Source of the DNA: Asparagopsis taxiformis
Lineage: Eukaryota > Rhodophyta > Florideophyceae > Bonnemaisoniales > Bonnemaisoniaceae
Assembly: GCA_030407315.1 (NCBI GenBank)
Contig: JALQPE010001751.1
Location: 47,816-111,815 of the forward strand
Length of the DNA: 64,000 bases
Direction of reading: 5' to 3'
Shown here: positions 42,180 through 53,850 of the stretch, in pieces
How the letters are laid out: each line of letters starts with the position of its first letter
Numbering within the stretch: position 1 is the first letter of the stretch
Notes under the pieces: generated by a model
Seen by the model: the letters and a program-made list of their open reading frames with translations, nothing else
Databases searched by the model: none
What the model was told of the DNA's origin: nothing
Program-made: the position numbers and the translations under genes

Positions 42180-42868
42180 GGTCTGGCTTCACCCTCTCTC
42201 TCATGTCTCTTGTCTTCCTTCATCCCAGCCTATCCCAACCTCCCTTCTATGTCGACTCCGGTGTCACTCCAGCCGACCCTTCAGTGAGTGCAATCCTTCT
42301 CTACCACCGCCATAATCTACTCATACTATCCCCTTCATGTTGCTGCATACCTACCCTCCCATCCTTCCTGATTTTCCTACAATCCTAGGCTAGCCTACTT
42401 ACCAACTATGTTCGTATTGAAGGCAGCTAGATTCCTAGTAACTCAAATCTACAGTCTGCTAAAAAGGGCGATTTGGTGTGGTCACTGTGCCACACGGCAC
42501 CAGGAATAGAATCTGGCCACGGATACTCTATGCTTGATCTCAGAGAGAACAGCTGCGCCAATGCTCCGAAAATGTGCTGTCAGTACCTTTCCAGACGTCC
42601 TGGAGGTGCTCATGCCAGCTCTAGTTCATTTTAGGGAGGTTGAGTTTCGACAATCAGAATTTCACTCTTGAGGAAATTGTGTTTGAAATTTTGTGCACTC
42701 CTCCCGCCGTACCAGGCAGGGCACCCAGCCCAGACTGGGTTAGCACGACGCAGAGTGCTCCCCAACACCGCTAACAGCCGTCCAAACCATCCCTCTGCCA
42801 TGTTTTACGGCTTCACAATTCCTTGCTCACCCTTCCCAAGGTGAGGGAGGGACCAAGCTCCCAGCCGC

Positions 42869-43077
42869 TTACAGCTGAGGCAGTTTACCAGGGATGCTTA
42901 CAGCAAAGTCATCGTTACGATGACTTTGCTGTAAGAAAACGTTTTCATTACAGTGGCCAGGAATTTTTTACCCGGTAAAAAAATCATGGCTACTGTAATG
43001 AATTGTTTTCTTACAGCAAAGTCATCGTAACGATGACTTTGCTGTAAACATCCCTGGTAAACTGCTCCGTCTGTAAG
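42869..43077. repeat. Palindrome array 5
   Basis: Two 39-bp palindromes (42,898 and 43,010) with one TTTACCCGGTAAA between them, within the same outer inverted repeat. Mirror of 57,510-57,719. Confidence 0.92.
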
Positions 43078-43297
43078 CCGTTGGTCTCAACCCTCGATCT
43101 CATGTCTGTTGTCCTCCTTCATCATCTCCACATCCCTTCCTGCTAAGCATCACTTCTCTAGTGCCACTCTACCAGTCCTTTTCGTGCATGAAATACTTTT
43201 CTACCACTGCCATAGTCTACACATACTATTGCCTCTATACTTCTGCATGCCTACGCTTCAATCTTTCTGTCCCGTGCTAGGCTTAGAGAATATCCTA

Positions 43298-43381
43298 CTT
43301 CCTGGAGATCATTGTACAGTGAGGCAGTAAAAAGCACTGTCTCACCGTACTGTCTGAGGCCCCCTTTTCAACACCGTAGTG
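43298..43381 (-). mobile_element. Short CACTA terminal fragment
   Basis: It ends ...CTTTTCAACACCGTAGTG, the inverted form of the CACTA terminus. It lies inside a unit of the ~170-bp repeat (sequence after it matches 40,577 onward). Confidence 0.75.
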
Positions 43382-44213
43382 TATAAGGGCTGGAGTGGCT
43401 CTGGGGAGTACAGAAAGGTGTTTTATCTGTCCGTAAAGCTTCTGGCTTGCGCATTAGGGCTGGCAGAATGCATCGATTTTTGGTCATCAGATTCTCACAA
43501 CTGCAGATATGATGAATTTCGGCCATGGCCAAAATTCAACTTTGTCGGAACGACGTAGATTTGGACTGGATGCCTCCAAGTGCATGCACTTGAAAGTGCA
43601 CTTAGTCCAAAAAATTGTCCAGAGTACGCTCCCAGGCGATGGCCTGGAAGTGTACTCTGGACAAGTTTTTGGACCTGGAAGAGGTTGAATTGCACAATGC
43701 TTGTGTTGAAATGAAACATTTATATGGCCCATTCTTTACTTGGACAGCTGAAATCCTATCTACTCGAGAGTAAAGTATATAAAAACTGGAAACAGACGGT
43801 TTTGTATTGTCAATGTGCCACAAGGCACCAAGAGTAGATTTTGCCCTCCGATAATCTATGGTTGATTTCAGAGAGGATAACCGCGTGCAGTCACAGGACA
43901 TGTGTTACCAGATCCTTCCCAGAGGTCCTGGAGGTGTTCACACCAACTCCAGCCCACTTTAACGAGTTTGAATTTCGAAAGTCAGAATCTCTGTCGTGAG
44001 AAAATTGAACCATTTCCGACCACGTGGTAGAAATTTCGTACACTCCTCCAACCATACTAGACACAACACCCAGCTCAAACCGGGTGTAAACAACACAATG
44101 TGTTACCTAATGCCGCCTACAGCCGTCCATACCATTCCTATACCCTGTTTCCTGACTTCATAATTCCTTCCTCACCCTTCCCTAGGTCGGAAAAGGACGG
44201 AAGTCCCTGCCGC

Positions 44214-44676
44214 TTACAGCGGAAGCAATTTACCAGGGATGCTTACAGCAAAGTCATCGTTACGATGACTTTGCTGTAAGAAAATAAATCATTACAGCAG
44301 CCATGATTTTTTACCCGGTAAAAAAATTCTTGGCCACTGTAATTGAAACGCTTTCTTACAGCAAAGTCATCGTAACGATGACTTTGCTGTAAGAAAATAA
44401 ATCATTACAGCAGCCACGATTTTTCACCCGGTAAAAATTCTTGCTGATTTTTTACCCGGTAAAATTTCTTTGGCCACTGCAATGGAAACGTTTCCTTACA
44501 GCAAAGTCATCGTTACGATGACTTTGCTGTAAGAAAATAAATCATTACAGCTGCCATGATTTTTTTACCCGGTGAAAAAATTCTTGGCCACTGTAATGGA
44601 AACGCTTTCTTACAGCAAAGTCATCGTAACGATGACTTTGCTGTAAGAATCCCCGGTAAACGGCTTCCGCTGTAAG
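44214..44676. repeat. Palindrome array 6
   Basis: Four 39-bp palindromes (44,243, 44,355, 44,494, 44,608) alternating with ACCCGGT palindromes, bounded by an inverted CTTACAGCGGAAGC / GCTTCCGCTGTAAG. Confidence 0.92.
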
Positions 44677-45095
44677 GGGCTGAGAGTTCCGTCCCCCTCC
44701 CACCTAGGGAAGGGTGAGCAAGGAATTGGGAAGTCAGGAACATGGCTCAGCAGAACGTTTGTACGGCTGTGAGTGGCTTCCAGGAGCATTCTGTGTCATG
44801 TGTTATCTCAGCAACGTCTCTTATAGTCGAACCTCACGGGTTGTCAAGGTCTAAAACTAGTCCCCCCTACGGTCTAGCTAGTGAAATCATGTAAAGTTGT
44901 AGACTAATACAAAAATGTAGCAATCAATAGGCTTAGTAGCACTAAACTATGACATGAAGGTCAGATGTATAGATGAAAATAGAAAGGTGGGCTAAGCGAA
45001 TAATGTTGAGATGAGAAAGACAGAACTTCATAGCAGGGAACAATAGCATAGGTTTTAATACTTCTCGTATGCTATCTATTGCTCCTGTCATACTT
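44677..45095. other. No gene recognised
   Basis: Spacer between palindrome array 6 and the oxygenase-like pseudogene. Confidence 0.5.
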
Positions 45096-46492
45096 TTAAT
45101 ATTCGACGGTGTGGATGTGGTCCGTGAGGACGTCCTTCTCAGTCTTCAAGTAGATGTGGCCGCGCGTGGGCAGACCATAGACTAAATTCTGCTCCCACAG
45201 GAAGATCTCCTCACCTGAAGCCGACCCCGTAATGGTAAAGGTCACCGCGATCAACTAAGACGGAATAGGGTGGCACATAAAAGTGGTTAACGGGAACCTT
45301 CCACATGTCGGCGTCCGTATGGACCAGGCATACATGACTATAAGGTGCAGCTACTATAAAGAACCCATCGGATCCGCTCGACATCATGAAATAGGATGGG
45401 GATTGGGTAGGTCCGACTCCTCAAAATTGGGATACTCAGAAGTCCGTGTGCCCATCCTGGTCCGCAGCCCCATCTGTTTTAAGAAGCAGCCGTAATCCTG
45501 TCTTCGGGAAAAAGACAGGATCCTCACCCTCCATTCCCAACTTCAAGAAATCCGCACAAACACCAAGAGCAAGCTCTGCCACCAACTTGTTCCTGTACAT
45601 ATCCAAATTCCCCTCCTCCAGCTTGTCGCACAATTCACACCGCGGCAGGGGGAGTCGCCCACGACCACCATCTATGCGGTCCTTCGCAGCACCCACGTTG
45701 TGGATGAAATGCCACGGCGAAGGATCAAAACCGGGCTTGGCGAAATCTGGGGGCTCGTCCTGTGGTTTCCTGTCTTCATAATCAGAATCAGACTGCTGGG
45801 AGGGTTTCTGTGGCTTTTCAACCTCCTCAACCAGCTGGAACTGTCGAGAAAAGTGACTGAAGAGGTCATGCGTCGCGCTACCAGCCGTGGACGACTGCAA
45901 GAGGCCTTCCACAACAACCACCCCCATGTTGTCCAGCAACGCCGCTTCACCGCAAAGTACTATTCCACCACCGAGTCCTCAGCACCTGGCGATGCAGCTG
46001 CCAGGAATGCTGCCGCCTTTATTTCCGCCCGCACCGTCTCTACCGTCGTAATTTCCATGTAGTACTTCATCGGGCTACCAGACGCAATTGCGCTGGGGAG
46101 AACGGCGGCCACATTCTCATCGACGATACTGTCGGGAATAGGATTTTCATGGGCGTCGTCGAACTGGAGAATCGGCTCCCGAGAACGTCCTCTGGAAGCC
46201 GACTTGGATTTCTTTGACGACGACTTTGATGAAGTCTCACTGAGCTTCCTCTTTTAAAAGTACCAAATTTGGTAGAGGGCTCGGGCGTCGCAGAAGCGGT
46301 TTCCCAGTTGCGCTTCCCAAGGATGGAGCTTTTACCCGCATCCTTGGGTGCGCTCTCCAGCTCGACGACCTGAACAGGGCTCGCACCACCCGCCGTCGCT
46401 GTTCCACCACGACCGGAACGACTCTCTTTCAGGCAGGTACTCCTTTTGGGCATCACTTTCCCAGAAGTTTCCACTCCGGACGATGCAGACAC
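45096..46492 (-). pseudogene. Probable 2-oxoglutarate/Fe(II) oxygenase, decayed
   Basis: A Ser/Lys/Arg-rich N-terminal half (KSSSKKSKSASRGRSR) is followed by LLDNMGVVVVEGLLQSS, the strand that often opens these folds. An HxD pair sits in DGADQDGHTDF-like context (His 45,448-45,450, Asp 45,442-45,444). About 70 codons later comes DRGDLYHYGVGF, matching the distal iron-binding His region (His at 45,232-45,234). The C-terminus is HIHTVEY, ending TAA 45,096-45,098. The coding frame changes several times and contains stops (for example about 45,960 and 45,437), so it is not functional as read. It lies between palindrome arrays and a ParB-like remnant, suggesting element cargo. The substrate is unknown, and the fold call rests on spacing and motif shape. 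Confidence 0.45.
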
Positions 46493-46843
46493 GACAGGGG
46501 TAGTGGCAGAAACAGAGGCAGCCTCGGAATAGCTGGAAGAATCTAATTGAGGTGGTACTACCTAAATTGGATTCTTCAAAGGCAAAGGAATGGAGGATGA
46601 AGGGATGGTCAGGGAAATGGAAGGGGAAGGGTTGGCGGAATCATGACCACATGTGACTGGGAGCGCAGCATGTGGGATGTGTGGGTCCACCACGTAAAAT
46701 TGTTTCCGCATTTACATGTCGCGGTAGCCAGTTACGCGCAGGAGCATTTTCCTGGCGTCCTTTCAAAACATAGACTTCCGATTGGGAAAGATGTTCTCAA
46801 ACTTGGAGCCATTGGGAGGGCCTTCCTTGGGATGTAAGTCCGC

Positions 46844-47209
46844 TCAGAACCCCTTCTTGGGCACCATCAGCGCAAAAACTTCGACAACGCGTGAGTGAAT
46901 GTCGAAGCTCTTGCTCGGGTCACCCACGCTGGGAATGGAGCCATCCAGCATCCTCAACACATCCGAAACGTTCCAATACTCGGCCACCTCCTTCACGTAC
47001 CCGAAGATTTCCAACAAACCAGCAATCCATTCCTGCCCAATGGTACCAACCGAGTTCGGTTTCAGCCCGGCCCACCAACGGCTACAAGTGTAGTACGCCG
47101 TCATCTCGAGGTTGACACAATTTTGGACGTCCGGAGCACCCCTAAACGATCCGTTGAACAAAAATTTCACCGTACACCCAGCCAGATTCTCCGTCGAAGA
47201 GAACTGCAC
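46844..47209 (-). CDS. Hypothetical protein or gene fragment
   Basis: 121 codons (KFLFNGSFRGAPDV, YTCSRWWAGLKPNSVG, MLDGSIPSVGD, ending MVPKKGF) with protein-like composition. I recognise no family. It lies between the ParB-like remnant and the oxygenase-like pseudogene on the same strand, and may be an upstream exon or piece of the latter. Confidence 0.35.
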   Translation of the reverse strand: MQFSSTENLAGCTVKFLFNGSFRGAPDVQNCVNLEMTAYYTCSRWWAGLKPNSVGTIGQEWIAGLLEIFGYVKEVAEYWNVSDVLRMLDGSIPSVGDPSKSFDIHSRVVEVFALMVPKKGF

Positions 47210-47224
47210 GAACTCTGGCCTGTT

Positions 47225-47460
47225 CGGAATAGTTTTCTGCAGCCAAATCCGTTTTCAAGAATTGCTCCATCGTTGCAGACTTCTTCAACCACTAGCCAAC
47301 GACCTCTGATATTCACTTTGCGAGGTTCAACTTGCACTTCAGACGAACTATACTGGGCAATATTGATGCATGTCTCGCTTGCTGAAGGAGATTTACTCTT
47401 TTCCGCTACTTCTCCGCTATAGTGCAGAATTATATTTCTCCGCCACTAAATTCAACCATT
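47225..47460 (-). pseudogene. ParB-like gene remnant, internally deleted (left arm)
   Basis: The N-terminal segment (SPSASET, AQYSSSEVQVEPRKVN) is joined directly to a C-terminal VVEEVCNDGAI-like segment, skipping the ParB-like core. The right arm shows the same junction at 55,640, so both arms come from one deletion derivative. Confidence 0.75.
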
Positions 47461-48304
47461 AAGAAACCTTTCCTGGCTTTCATTCGATCCAATGAACTGT
47501 TTCACCACAATGATTTGTCCTATGCTCATTACTTTATGCACAATGATTGCTATTTCATCCGGGCTCGACCTACTCAATATCGTTTTGCTATCTTGTATCG
47601 CATTCCCTAAACACCATCCTGGCCAAGACGTATCCACTTCCGTTTGTTACGCAGTGATGCTCTAAGCACTAATACTGAATCTGATTTTCTCATGCACGTA
47701 GTTCCTACTCGTATACTCTACCATATTCTCGGCCCTATTCACAAGGTGAAAACACGATGTCTCGTTGAATCGTACTCGGTGTGATATCTTAAATTAGGAT
47801 ACATTTTTATATTGCAATGCAGACTCACTGCTCGCTTGAAACATGAAAATTATAAAAATTCTTCGACACTGCTGTTTCCTAACCGCCACCATCCACGTGG
47901 CCCGCTTTGACTGCCTGCCAAGTGTACTCGGAGCATACAATGACGTTATCGATATATACCATCCACATCATCACTGGAAGCGCGGACTCCTCGTCCAGGA
48001 AAGTGCGCCATTTTTCTTACTCTTCACCTCCGCCTGTCCTGTAGGCCCCATATGCTAGTGTTTTTCCTATATTTCTGTAGTGATGACGTCATTCTAGACA
48101 ATAAAAGGCGGTAGAAGATACGATAATGTGCGCCTCCTCTGCCAGATCATGTGCTTCCAAGCGTAATTCGCAGCCTAGGTATCGTTTTTCTGGGCCTCCC
48201 ATCGCACCGCTCCGTTTCAAACTCATCCCTCTATTGTTCTCCTACACGTCATTTCCGCCCGTAGAGTACTACTTAAACGAAAGATTCTGGAAATCCCTGT
48301 TTCC

Positions 48305-48445
48305 ATCTTCATATCCGTCGGAAACAAAGCAACAACCCTGGCCGTGGAAGCCGTATAGATCATCTAAACTGCTTCCAAAGCGTAAGTTTTAGATCATCAA
48401 TACGGCTTCCAAGGCCAAAGTTGTTGCTTTGTCTCCGACGGATAT
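48305..48445. ncRNA. Long hairpin in element 5' region (left arm)
   Basis: Same as 27,650-27,797 with almost no change. Arms begin CATATCCGTCGGA and end TCCGACGGATATG. Confidence 0.5.
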
Positions 48446-49149
48446 GAACCATGATGGTACGTTTCCACAACTCACGCCACTAACCCAGTTTTCTATTCGT
48501 TTTCTCTTTCTCAGGTTTCCAGTCGGTGAGTGTTCCACTTCTACTTTCATTTATCTTTCTCTCTTACCACTTCTCCACTAATTTTCTTTTCTGCCTGTGA
48601 GTACATATCTCAATTTGGGATGCAATGGTATTTGTTAAGGTACGTTAGTCTCCTAATCACCATCAATTTCCCTCTCCAATTCAACGTCACTAACTTGTTT
48701 CCTTTCTATACATCATTTTTTCTTCTTCTCTTCATTTCCTAGCTTATTCATGCAGCTCAATCAGTTGATAGATTTCTAGACTTTTCTAGTAGTTTTAGTT
48801 TTACTCGTCGGAATAGTGTTAGTTGTAGTAGCATTTTTAACATAGGGATTGTTTATTCTCAATGTAGCCTGCGCAAATAAACAAATCCAGAGTGAAGCTT
48901 CCCATATCGCACCCTCTTAGATTGCTACCTATCCTACCGCGTATACCTCTCGCTAGCTCATAGTCACTACGAAATAAAAATTCCTAGCCGTACTATTCTG
49001 TCCATTCCCATATGAATACCGTCCATGCCCCATCCTCATAGCGCTAGAACTGCCTTCCTCTACCCCAGAAAGATGCCCACGACAGCGTGACGCTCCATCT
49101 CATCCACCACTCCCAGACACCGAATTTTACTATATCAGGACACTACTTT

Positions 49150-49495
49150 TACTGTCTCCAGGTGCTGCCCAGGGCAGCACGAAATACTGTCTCCAGGTGC
49201 TGCCCAGGACAGCACAAAGTACTATCTCCAGGTGCTGCCCAGGGCAGCACAAAGTACTGTCTACAGGTGCTGCCCAGGGCAGCACGAAATACTGTCTACA
49301 GGTACTGCCCAGGGCAGCACAAAGTACTGTCTACAGGTACTGCCCAGGGCAGCACAAAGTACTGTCTACAGGTACTGCCCAGGACAGTGAAAATCACTGT
49401 CTCCAGGTACTGCCCAGGACAGTGAAAATCACTGTCTCCAGGTACTGCCCAGGACAGTGAAAATCACTGTCTCCAGGTACTGCCCAGGACAGTGC
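49150..49495. repeat. Subterminal tandem repeat, 35-bp period, about 10 copies
   Basis: Each unit holds a palindrome: GTGCTGCCCAGGGCAGCAC in the outer units, and a CACTGTC/GACAGTG type in those nearer the terminus. The mirrored array at 53,600-53,850 has fewer copies. Confidence 0.9.
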
Positions 49496-49639
49496 ACCGT
49501 GTTGGTTCCATCTATTGTCCCAGGCAGCGTATTTCACTATCCGGCCATGTTGCCTTGGCCAATACAAAACACTATCCGCCAACACTGCCCAGTACAGTAA
49601 ATTACATCATATCCAACTATTGAATAAATCATTAATTTT

Positions 49640-49851
49640 TACTGTCTCCATTCACTGCCTCAGACAGTACTGTGAGACAGTGTTTTTACTGTCTGCAGAC
49701 AGTGTTCCGTACTGTCTGCCAGACAGTGCAAATCACTGTCTCCAAGTGTGGCATTAATTTTCATTTGCCGCATAGTGATTTTTACTGTCTCAGACAGTAA
49801 AAATCACTGTCTCGCAGTACTGTCTGAGGCCCCCTTTTCAACACCGTAGTG
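49640..49851 (-). mobile_element. CACTA terminus, left arm
   Basis: ACAGTAAAAATCACTGTC-type subterminal repeats end in CTTTTCAACACCGTAGTG at 49,851. It is the exact reverse complement of the start of the right arm at 53,244 over at least the first 75 bases. Confidence 0.88.
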
Positions 49852-51053
49852 ATGGTGGATAGATGGACTTGAGTCAACCAGGAGGTTCGAGGCCGAGAAT
49901 GGCGGACGTCATGACCACATTCTAGCTCTTGTTTCAGACTATATGAAAGAACTGCATGAGGTATGCAAGAAGGATCCTATTGCAATGAAACATCTGGACA
50001 AACCGAACTTGCATCGGTTGATAGAATTTTGCGTACATACATTACCAGCTTTTGGAGCTGCGAAACATGTGGAAGAGCTTTTATTCGAGAGAATGCACCA
50101 GCCTCTTAAAAGAGGGGTTCGAAACTCGAACCATAAGAATGAACATCTGTCATCAATGGAGCTCATCATGGCCGATGACTGGCTCGCACGAATAGCCATC
50201 ACGCTGGGTGCGGTAGGTCACAATACAAAACAATGGACGTCTGCCGATTGCAGACGCGTGTATTTTGCACTAGGAAAAGGAATTTCGGAGAGTCCACATG
50301 CGACAGAAGAGGCAGCAAAAAGATGCTTCTTAAGTCCTGTATTCCATCTCATATCAGAGAGGAGCAGTACTATGGTGAGCACCCACTGTCCAATCACGCG
50401 GTGGCGAGGGGAATCTGTTGAAGACGCGAAAAAATGTTCCGGCAGAAGAAACCGTCATGATGGCAAGGATACGTAAAGCTTCTGAAACTTTTCTCAGAAC
50501 CAGACAGGTAAACGGGTCTCAACATGGTGAACGACTATAGTGGCTCACTGCTGCACAAAGAGTGCGCACTAGTCATGAGGGATCTGAGAGCGAATCGAGG
50601 TTAGGGCGTGCTGAACCTGGAAGCATCATTCAAGCAGTGTGCAAAGATGGATGGTATGATGCTGGTATAGTAGTACCCGCCCATAGCAGGACGAGCATGG
50701 AGGAATTCACATGTTCCAGACGTGTCCTTTTCGTCACATTGTCCTTTTTTTATTGTGGTAGGGCAAGGAGAGCAGAAGAAGGCAAAGAAATGGAAGCAGA
50801 AAACTCCATATGCTGTCTGAATTCCCTTGACATGCACTGGAGACGGTATGTACCGGAAAGGTGGGAATGATACTATAGTTCACGTTGAAATGAACGACGG
50901 GTCCGAGAAGTTTTGCACGTACATAACTGCGAGTCAGGAGTTTGTTCATACGATAGACAAAGTGGCATTGTAGAGCACAATAGTGATATTCTTTCTGGTG
51001 GTGAAGTGAGCGTCTTAACTAGAGAAGATGGATACCCACCACGTTCAGCATAG
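49852..51053 (+). pseudogene. CACTA TNP2-like transposase C-terminal part, copy 2
   Basis: The frame enters directly at the transposon end as WWIDGLE, aligned with WWKDGPH of copy 1. It continues with LDKPNLHRLIEFCVHTLPAF and ELLFERMHQPLKRGV, which are well conserved. Later pieces (SIIQAVCKDG, VLFVTLSFFYCG, EDGYPPRSA) match the C-terminus of copy 1 in other frames, with stops near 50,480 and 50,968. The N-terminal two thirds are missing. It is diverged from copy 1 and therefore an older lineage, followed by its own ParB-like gene. Confidence 0.85.
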
Positions 51054-51760
51054 AGTGTTCCAGCACAGTGTTTAATACATCAGTAAACTGTCGTAATTCA
51101 TTTAGCAGCAGTCCTGATCAAGTCTTCCAACAAATGCTATACAAAATTTGTACATGTCGTTTGAAGAATAGAGTGGGATTTTGTTCCATGCGCACAAATA
51201 AAGTGTGTTTTGCGAAGAGCGTACGCACTTACGTACGTATGACGCCATTGGTACTAGAGATGGAGCCGCGAGTTGCAGGACTCCTAGTTCCACAAAGTTG
51301 AGTTCGCATAATCCAATGGAGAGCTGGCACCTGGCCAATGAAGTGGAAAAATAATACCCGGTATAGTTTTCTGGCTCCAGTGACAAGTGGAGTATTGTGA
51401 CTGATGGCTGTCTGCTGGCCAATGGGAGCCGGCACCTGGCCAATGAAGTGGAAAATAATACCCGGTATAGTTTTTTGGCTCCAGTGACAAGTGGAGTACT
51501 ATGATTCATGGCAATGGGATGGTTTTGGGAACGAAGGAATTGTGTGTGGGAAGTCCTTCGTCGAGGAATGACAGATGGCCGAATACAATTGGAGCGCGTG
51601 GAAGGTGAATCAATAACTGATATTTCACGTTTTGACGTGTAGGGAGATCGTTTCCCGCCAAATACCACCTTGAAAGAGGAATATCTCTTGATCGTGTACT
51701 CGGAGAGAAAAGGTGTCTTTGTCATCCTGAACGGCTTCTCTACGCGTCCAAATCTTTGCA
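51054..51760. other. Spacer between transposase and ParB-like genes, copy 2
   Basis: It contains a short direct repeat (ATACCCGGTATAGTTTT at about 51,354 and 51,460, with GGCTCCAGTGACAAGTGGAG). No gene recognised. Confidence 0.6.
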
Positions 51761-53257
51761 ATGGCCGGAAGCGACACTGAGCGCGCTGCGGAACCAAAGG
51801 ATACCGTCGAAAGCGTTGCAGAGAGACTTGCAACGACGGTAGGCGGTGATAAAACACCCTCCGGAGGTTCTGCTGATGGAGGGGCTCCGTCTGCAGCGGG
51901 AAGGGAGACGGCAGATAGCCAGACACCCATTCAGGGAGCAGACGCTGCCATGATAGAGGCAGCAAAAACCCTTGGTGATATATCACCATCTGGGAAAAAC
52001 ACTCTACGCTTTCCATCTACTCCTGGGACGGTGAAATCGAAAAACAGGGAGAGGTCTAACGTCCGTGAAGGTGAGGGGAGTCCTGCTGGCATGGAAGCAT
52101 CAGAAGAGTCTGTGATGGGGATTGACATCAACATTGTCGAATGCAGGACTGAACCTAAAATGATCAATCCGCTAGATGTTGCCAAACCGGAATCAACTTC
52201 TCGTCTTGTGCAGGAGGCCAGAGTGCGCGATCTGGTCAGCAAAATATCTACCGAGGGGTTTCTGGAAACTGGTACCCGAATGACAATCTGTGAAACAATG
52301 GGGTCAGACGGACGGAAGAAACTGCAGTGCATTGATGGAGGTCATCGTATCAGCGCTTTGCAGTCGATTGTGGAAAACAAACCGACAGTTGCTGATCGAT
52401 GGAGACTGAGGAGCATTAGCGTTGACTTCATCCGACCACCTGGAACCCGTGAAATGTTTCATCCTCTTGAAGTGATGCGAATATCGCAGAAGCTGAACGA
52501 AAAGACTCATGACGTGATAGAAGTTTCTATTGCTGACCACGTCTGTACGGTCATGAAGTTCATGATGATGAAGGGCTTGATGAAGGCGAAGGTAAATGTG
52601 TGCACAAAAGTTGTAGTCGAGAACAAGGTCATTCCAGGTTGTCAGGAAGGAATCATGATGAAGTACGTTTCGATTGCGCAGGGCTTCGGAGACGTAAATA
52701 ACCCGGCGTTCGAACATTGGTCAGCTATCCCAAGTCGATTTGCAACTGAAACTAGTCCGCCAGACTCGAAGAATATGCAGGGATGCACTGTGGACGTCCT
52801 ATTCGCTTCTGCGTTTCGAAAAGCTTCGGTGGACACCAAACTTGTCATTCTAGAGCTCACTGCAATGTGGACGATGTGGAAACGTAGGAAAGGAGATGGT
52901 GGTATAAGTCTAAAGACATGCGCGCAAAAGTGGTGCTACAGCATCTGTGAAATATATGACATACTTGAGAAAGCTGTACGGAAAGAAAACTCCTGGCATT
53001 CCTCACCTCATCCATGTTTCAGGAAGTTACATGAAGTACCGGAGCCAGGTGGACGAACACGAAAAACCATACGATATCGCATTTTGACTGTCCTCAAAGA
53101 TTTCTATCCTTCCGACGCACCAACTGGGAGAGGTATACGTGCAGCATTGACGCGGTCTATGATGAAAGAAATCCGTTATGTGGTTTTCAACGGCCCAATT
53201 CTATCGGATGACTCTCTCGACCATTCCGTCGCGCCTGAAATAGCACTACGGTGTTGA
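51761..53257 (+). CDS. ParB/Srx-like domain protein, copy 2, 3' end replaced by a CACTA insertion
   Basis: 498 codons from a true ATG. Residues 1-130 are low-complexity and Gly/Ser/Glu-rich. The ParB-like part spans about 135-215: NPLDVAKPES, VRDLVSKISTEGF, MTICET, QCIDGGHRISAL. It shares THDV..VSIAD.VC and the YVSIAQGFGDVNNPAFEHWS block with copy 1. CACTACGGTG begins at 53,244, so the last four codons (ALRC region) come from the inserted element and the native stop is lost; about the expected length is present. Same strand and order relative to the transposase as in copy 1. The function is unproven; DNA binding at palindromes is a hypothesis. Confidence 0.6.
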   Translation: MAGSDTERAAEPKDTVESVAERLATTVGGDKTPSGGSADGGAPSAAGRETADSQTPIQGADAAMIEAAKTLGDISPSGKNTLRFPSTPGTVKSKNRERSNVREGEGSPAGMEASEESVMGIDINIVECRTEPKMINPLDVAKPESTSRLVQEARVRDLVSKISTEGFLETGTRMTICETMGSDGRKKLQCIDGGHRISALQSIVENKPTVADRWRLRSISVDFIRPPGTREMFHPLEVMRISQKLNEKTHDVIEVSIADHVCTVMKFMMMKGLMKAKVNVCTKVVVENKVIPGCQEGIMMKYVSIAQGFGDVNNPAFEHWSAIPSRFATETSPPDSKNMQGCTVDVLFASAFRKASVDTKLVILELTAMWTMWKRRKGDGGISLKTCAQKWCYSICEIYDILEKAVRKENSWHSSPHPCFRKLHEVPEPGGRTRKTIRYRILTVLKDFYPSDAPTGRGIRAALTRSMMKEIRYVVFNGPILSDDSLDHSVAPEIALRC

Positions 53258-53599
53258 AAAGGGGGCCTCAGACAGTACTGCGAGACAGTGATTTTTACTG
53301 TCTGAGACAGTAAAAATCACTATGCGGCAAATGAAAATTAATGCCACACTTGGAGACAGTGATTTGTACTGTCTGGCAGACAGTACGGAACACTGTCTGC
53401 AGACAGTAAAAAACACTGTCTCACAGTACTGTCTGAGGCAGTGAATGGAGACAGTAAAAATTAATGATTTATTCAATAGTTGGATATGATGTAATTTACT
53501 GTACTGGGCAGTGTTGGCGGATAGTGTTTTGTATTGGCCAAGGCAACATGGCCGGATAGTGAAATACGCTGCCTGGGACAATAGATGGAACCAACACGG

Positions 53600-53850
53600 T
53601 GCACTGTCCTGGGCAGTACCTGGAGACAGTGATTTTCACTGTCCTGGGCAGTACCTGGAGACAGTGATTTTCATTGTCCTGGGCAGTACCTGTAGACAGT
53701 ACTTTGTGCTGCCCTGGGCAGTACCTGTAGACAGTATTTCGTGCTGCCCTGGGCAGCACCTGGAGATAGTACTTTGTGCTGTCCTGGGCAGCACCTGGAG
53801 ACAGTATTTCGTGCTGCCCTGGGCAGCACCTGGAGACAGTAAAAGTAGTG
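53600..53850. repeat. Subterminal 35-bp tandem repeat, about 7 copies (right arm)
   Basis: Reverse complement of the array at 49,150-49,495 but shorter by about three units. Confidence 0.9.

Larger units (their letters stand above)
39820..49851 (-). mobile_element. Left arm: internally deleted CACTA-type element
   Basis: Read on the minus strand: CACTACGGTG terminus (49,851), subterminal repeats, 5' module, residual ParB-like gene, other genes, then palindrome arrays down to about 39,820. Two blocks are mirrored in the right arm: 47,230-49,851 with 53,244-55,700, and 39,820-43,320 with 57,270-60,955. The transposase is deleted. The CACTA terminus abuts a transposase codon of another copy at 49,852. 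Confidence 0.8.

Noticed and set aside
35375..43381. A single 8-kb CACTA element between the two termini
   Set aside because: Flanking trinucleotides (CTA and TAT) do not match, subterminal sequences differ, and the 43,381 fragment is embedded in another repeat.
49087..49460. Cys/Pro/Gly-rich repeat proteins
   Set aside because: They are readings through the 35-bp tandem repeat in several frames, with no codon-level conservation.
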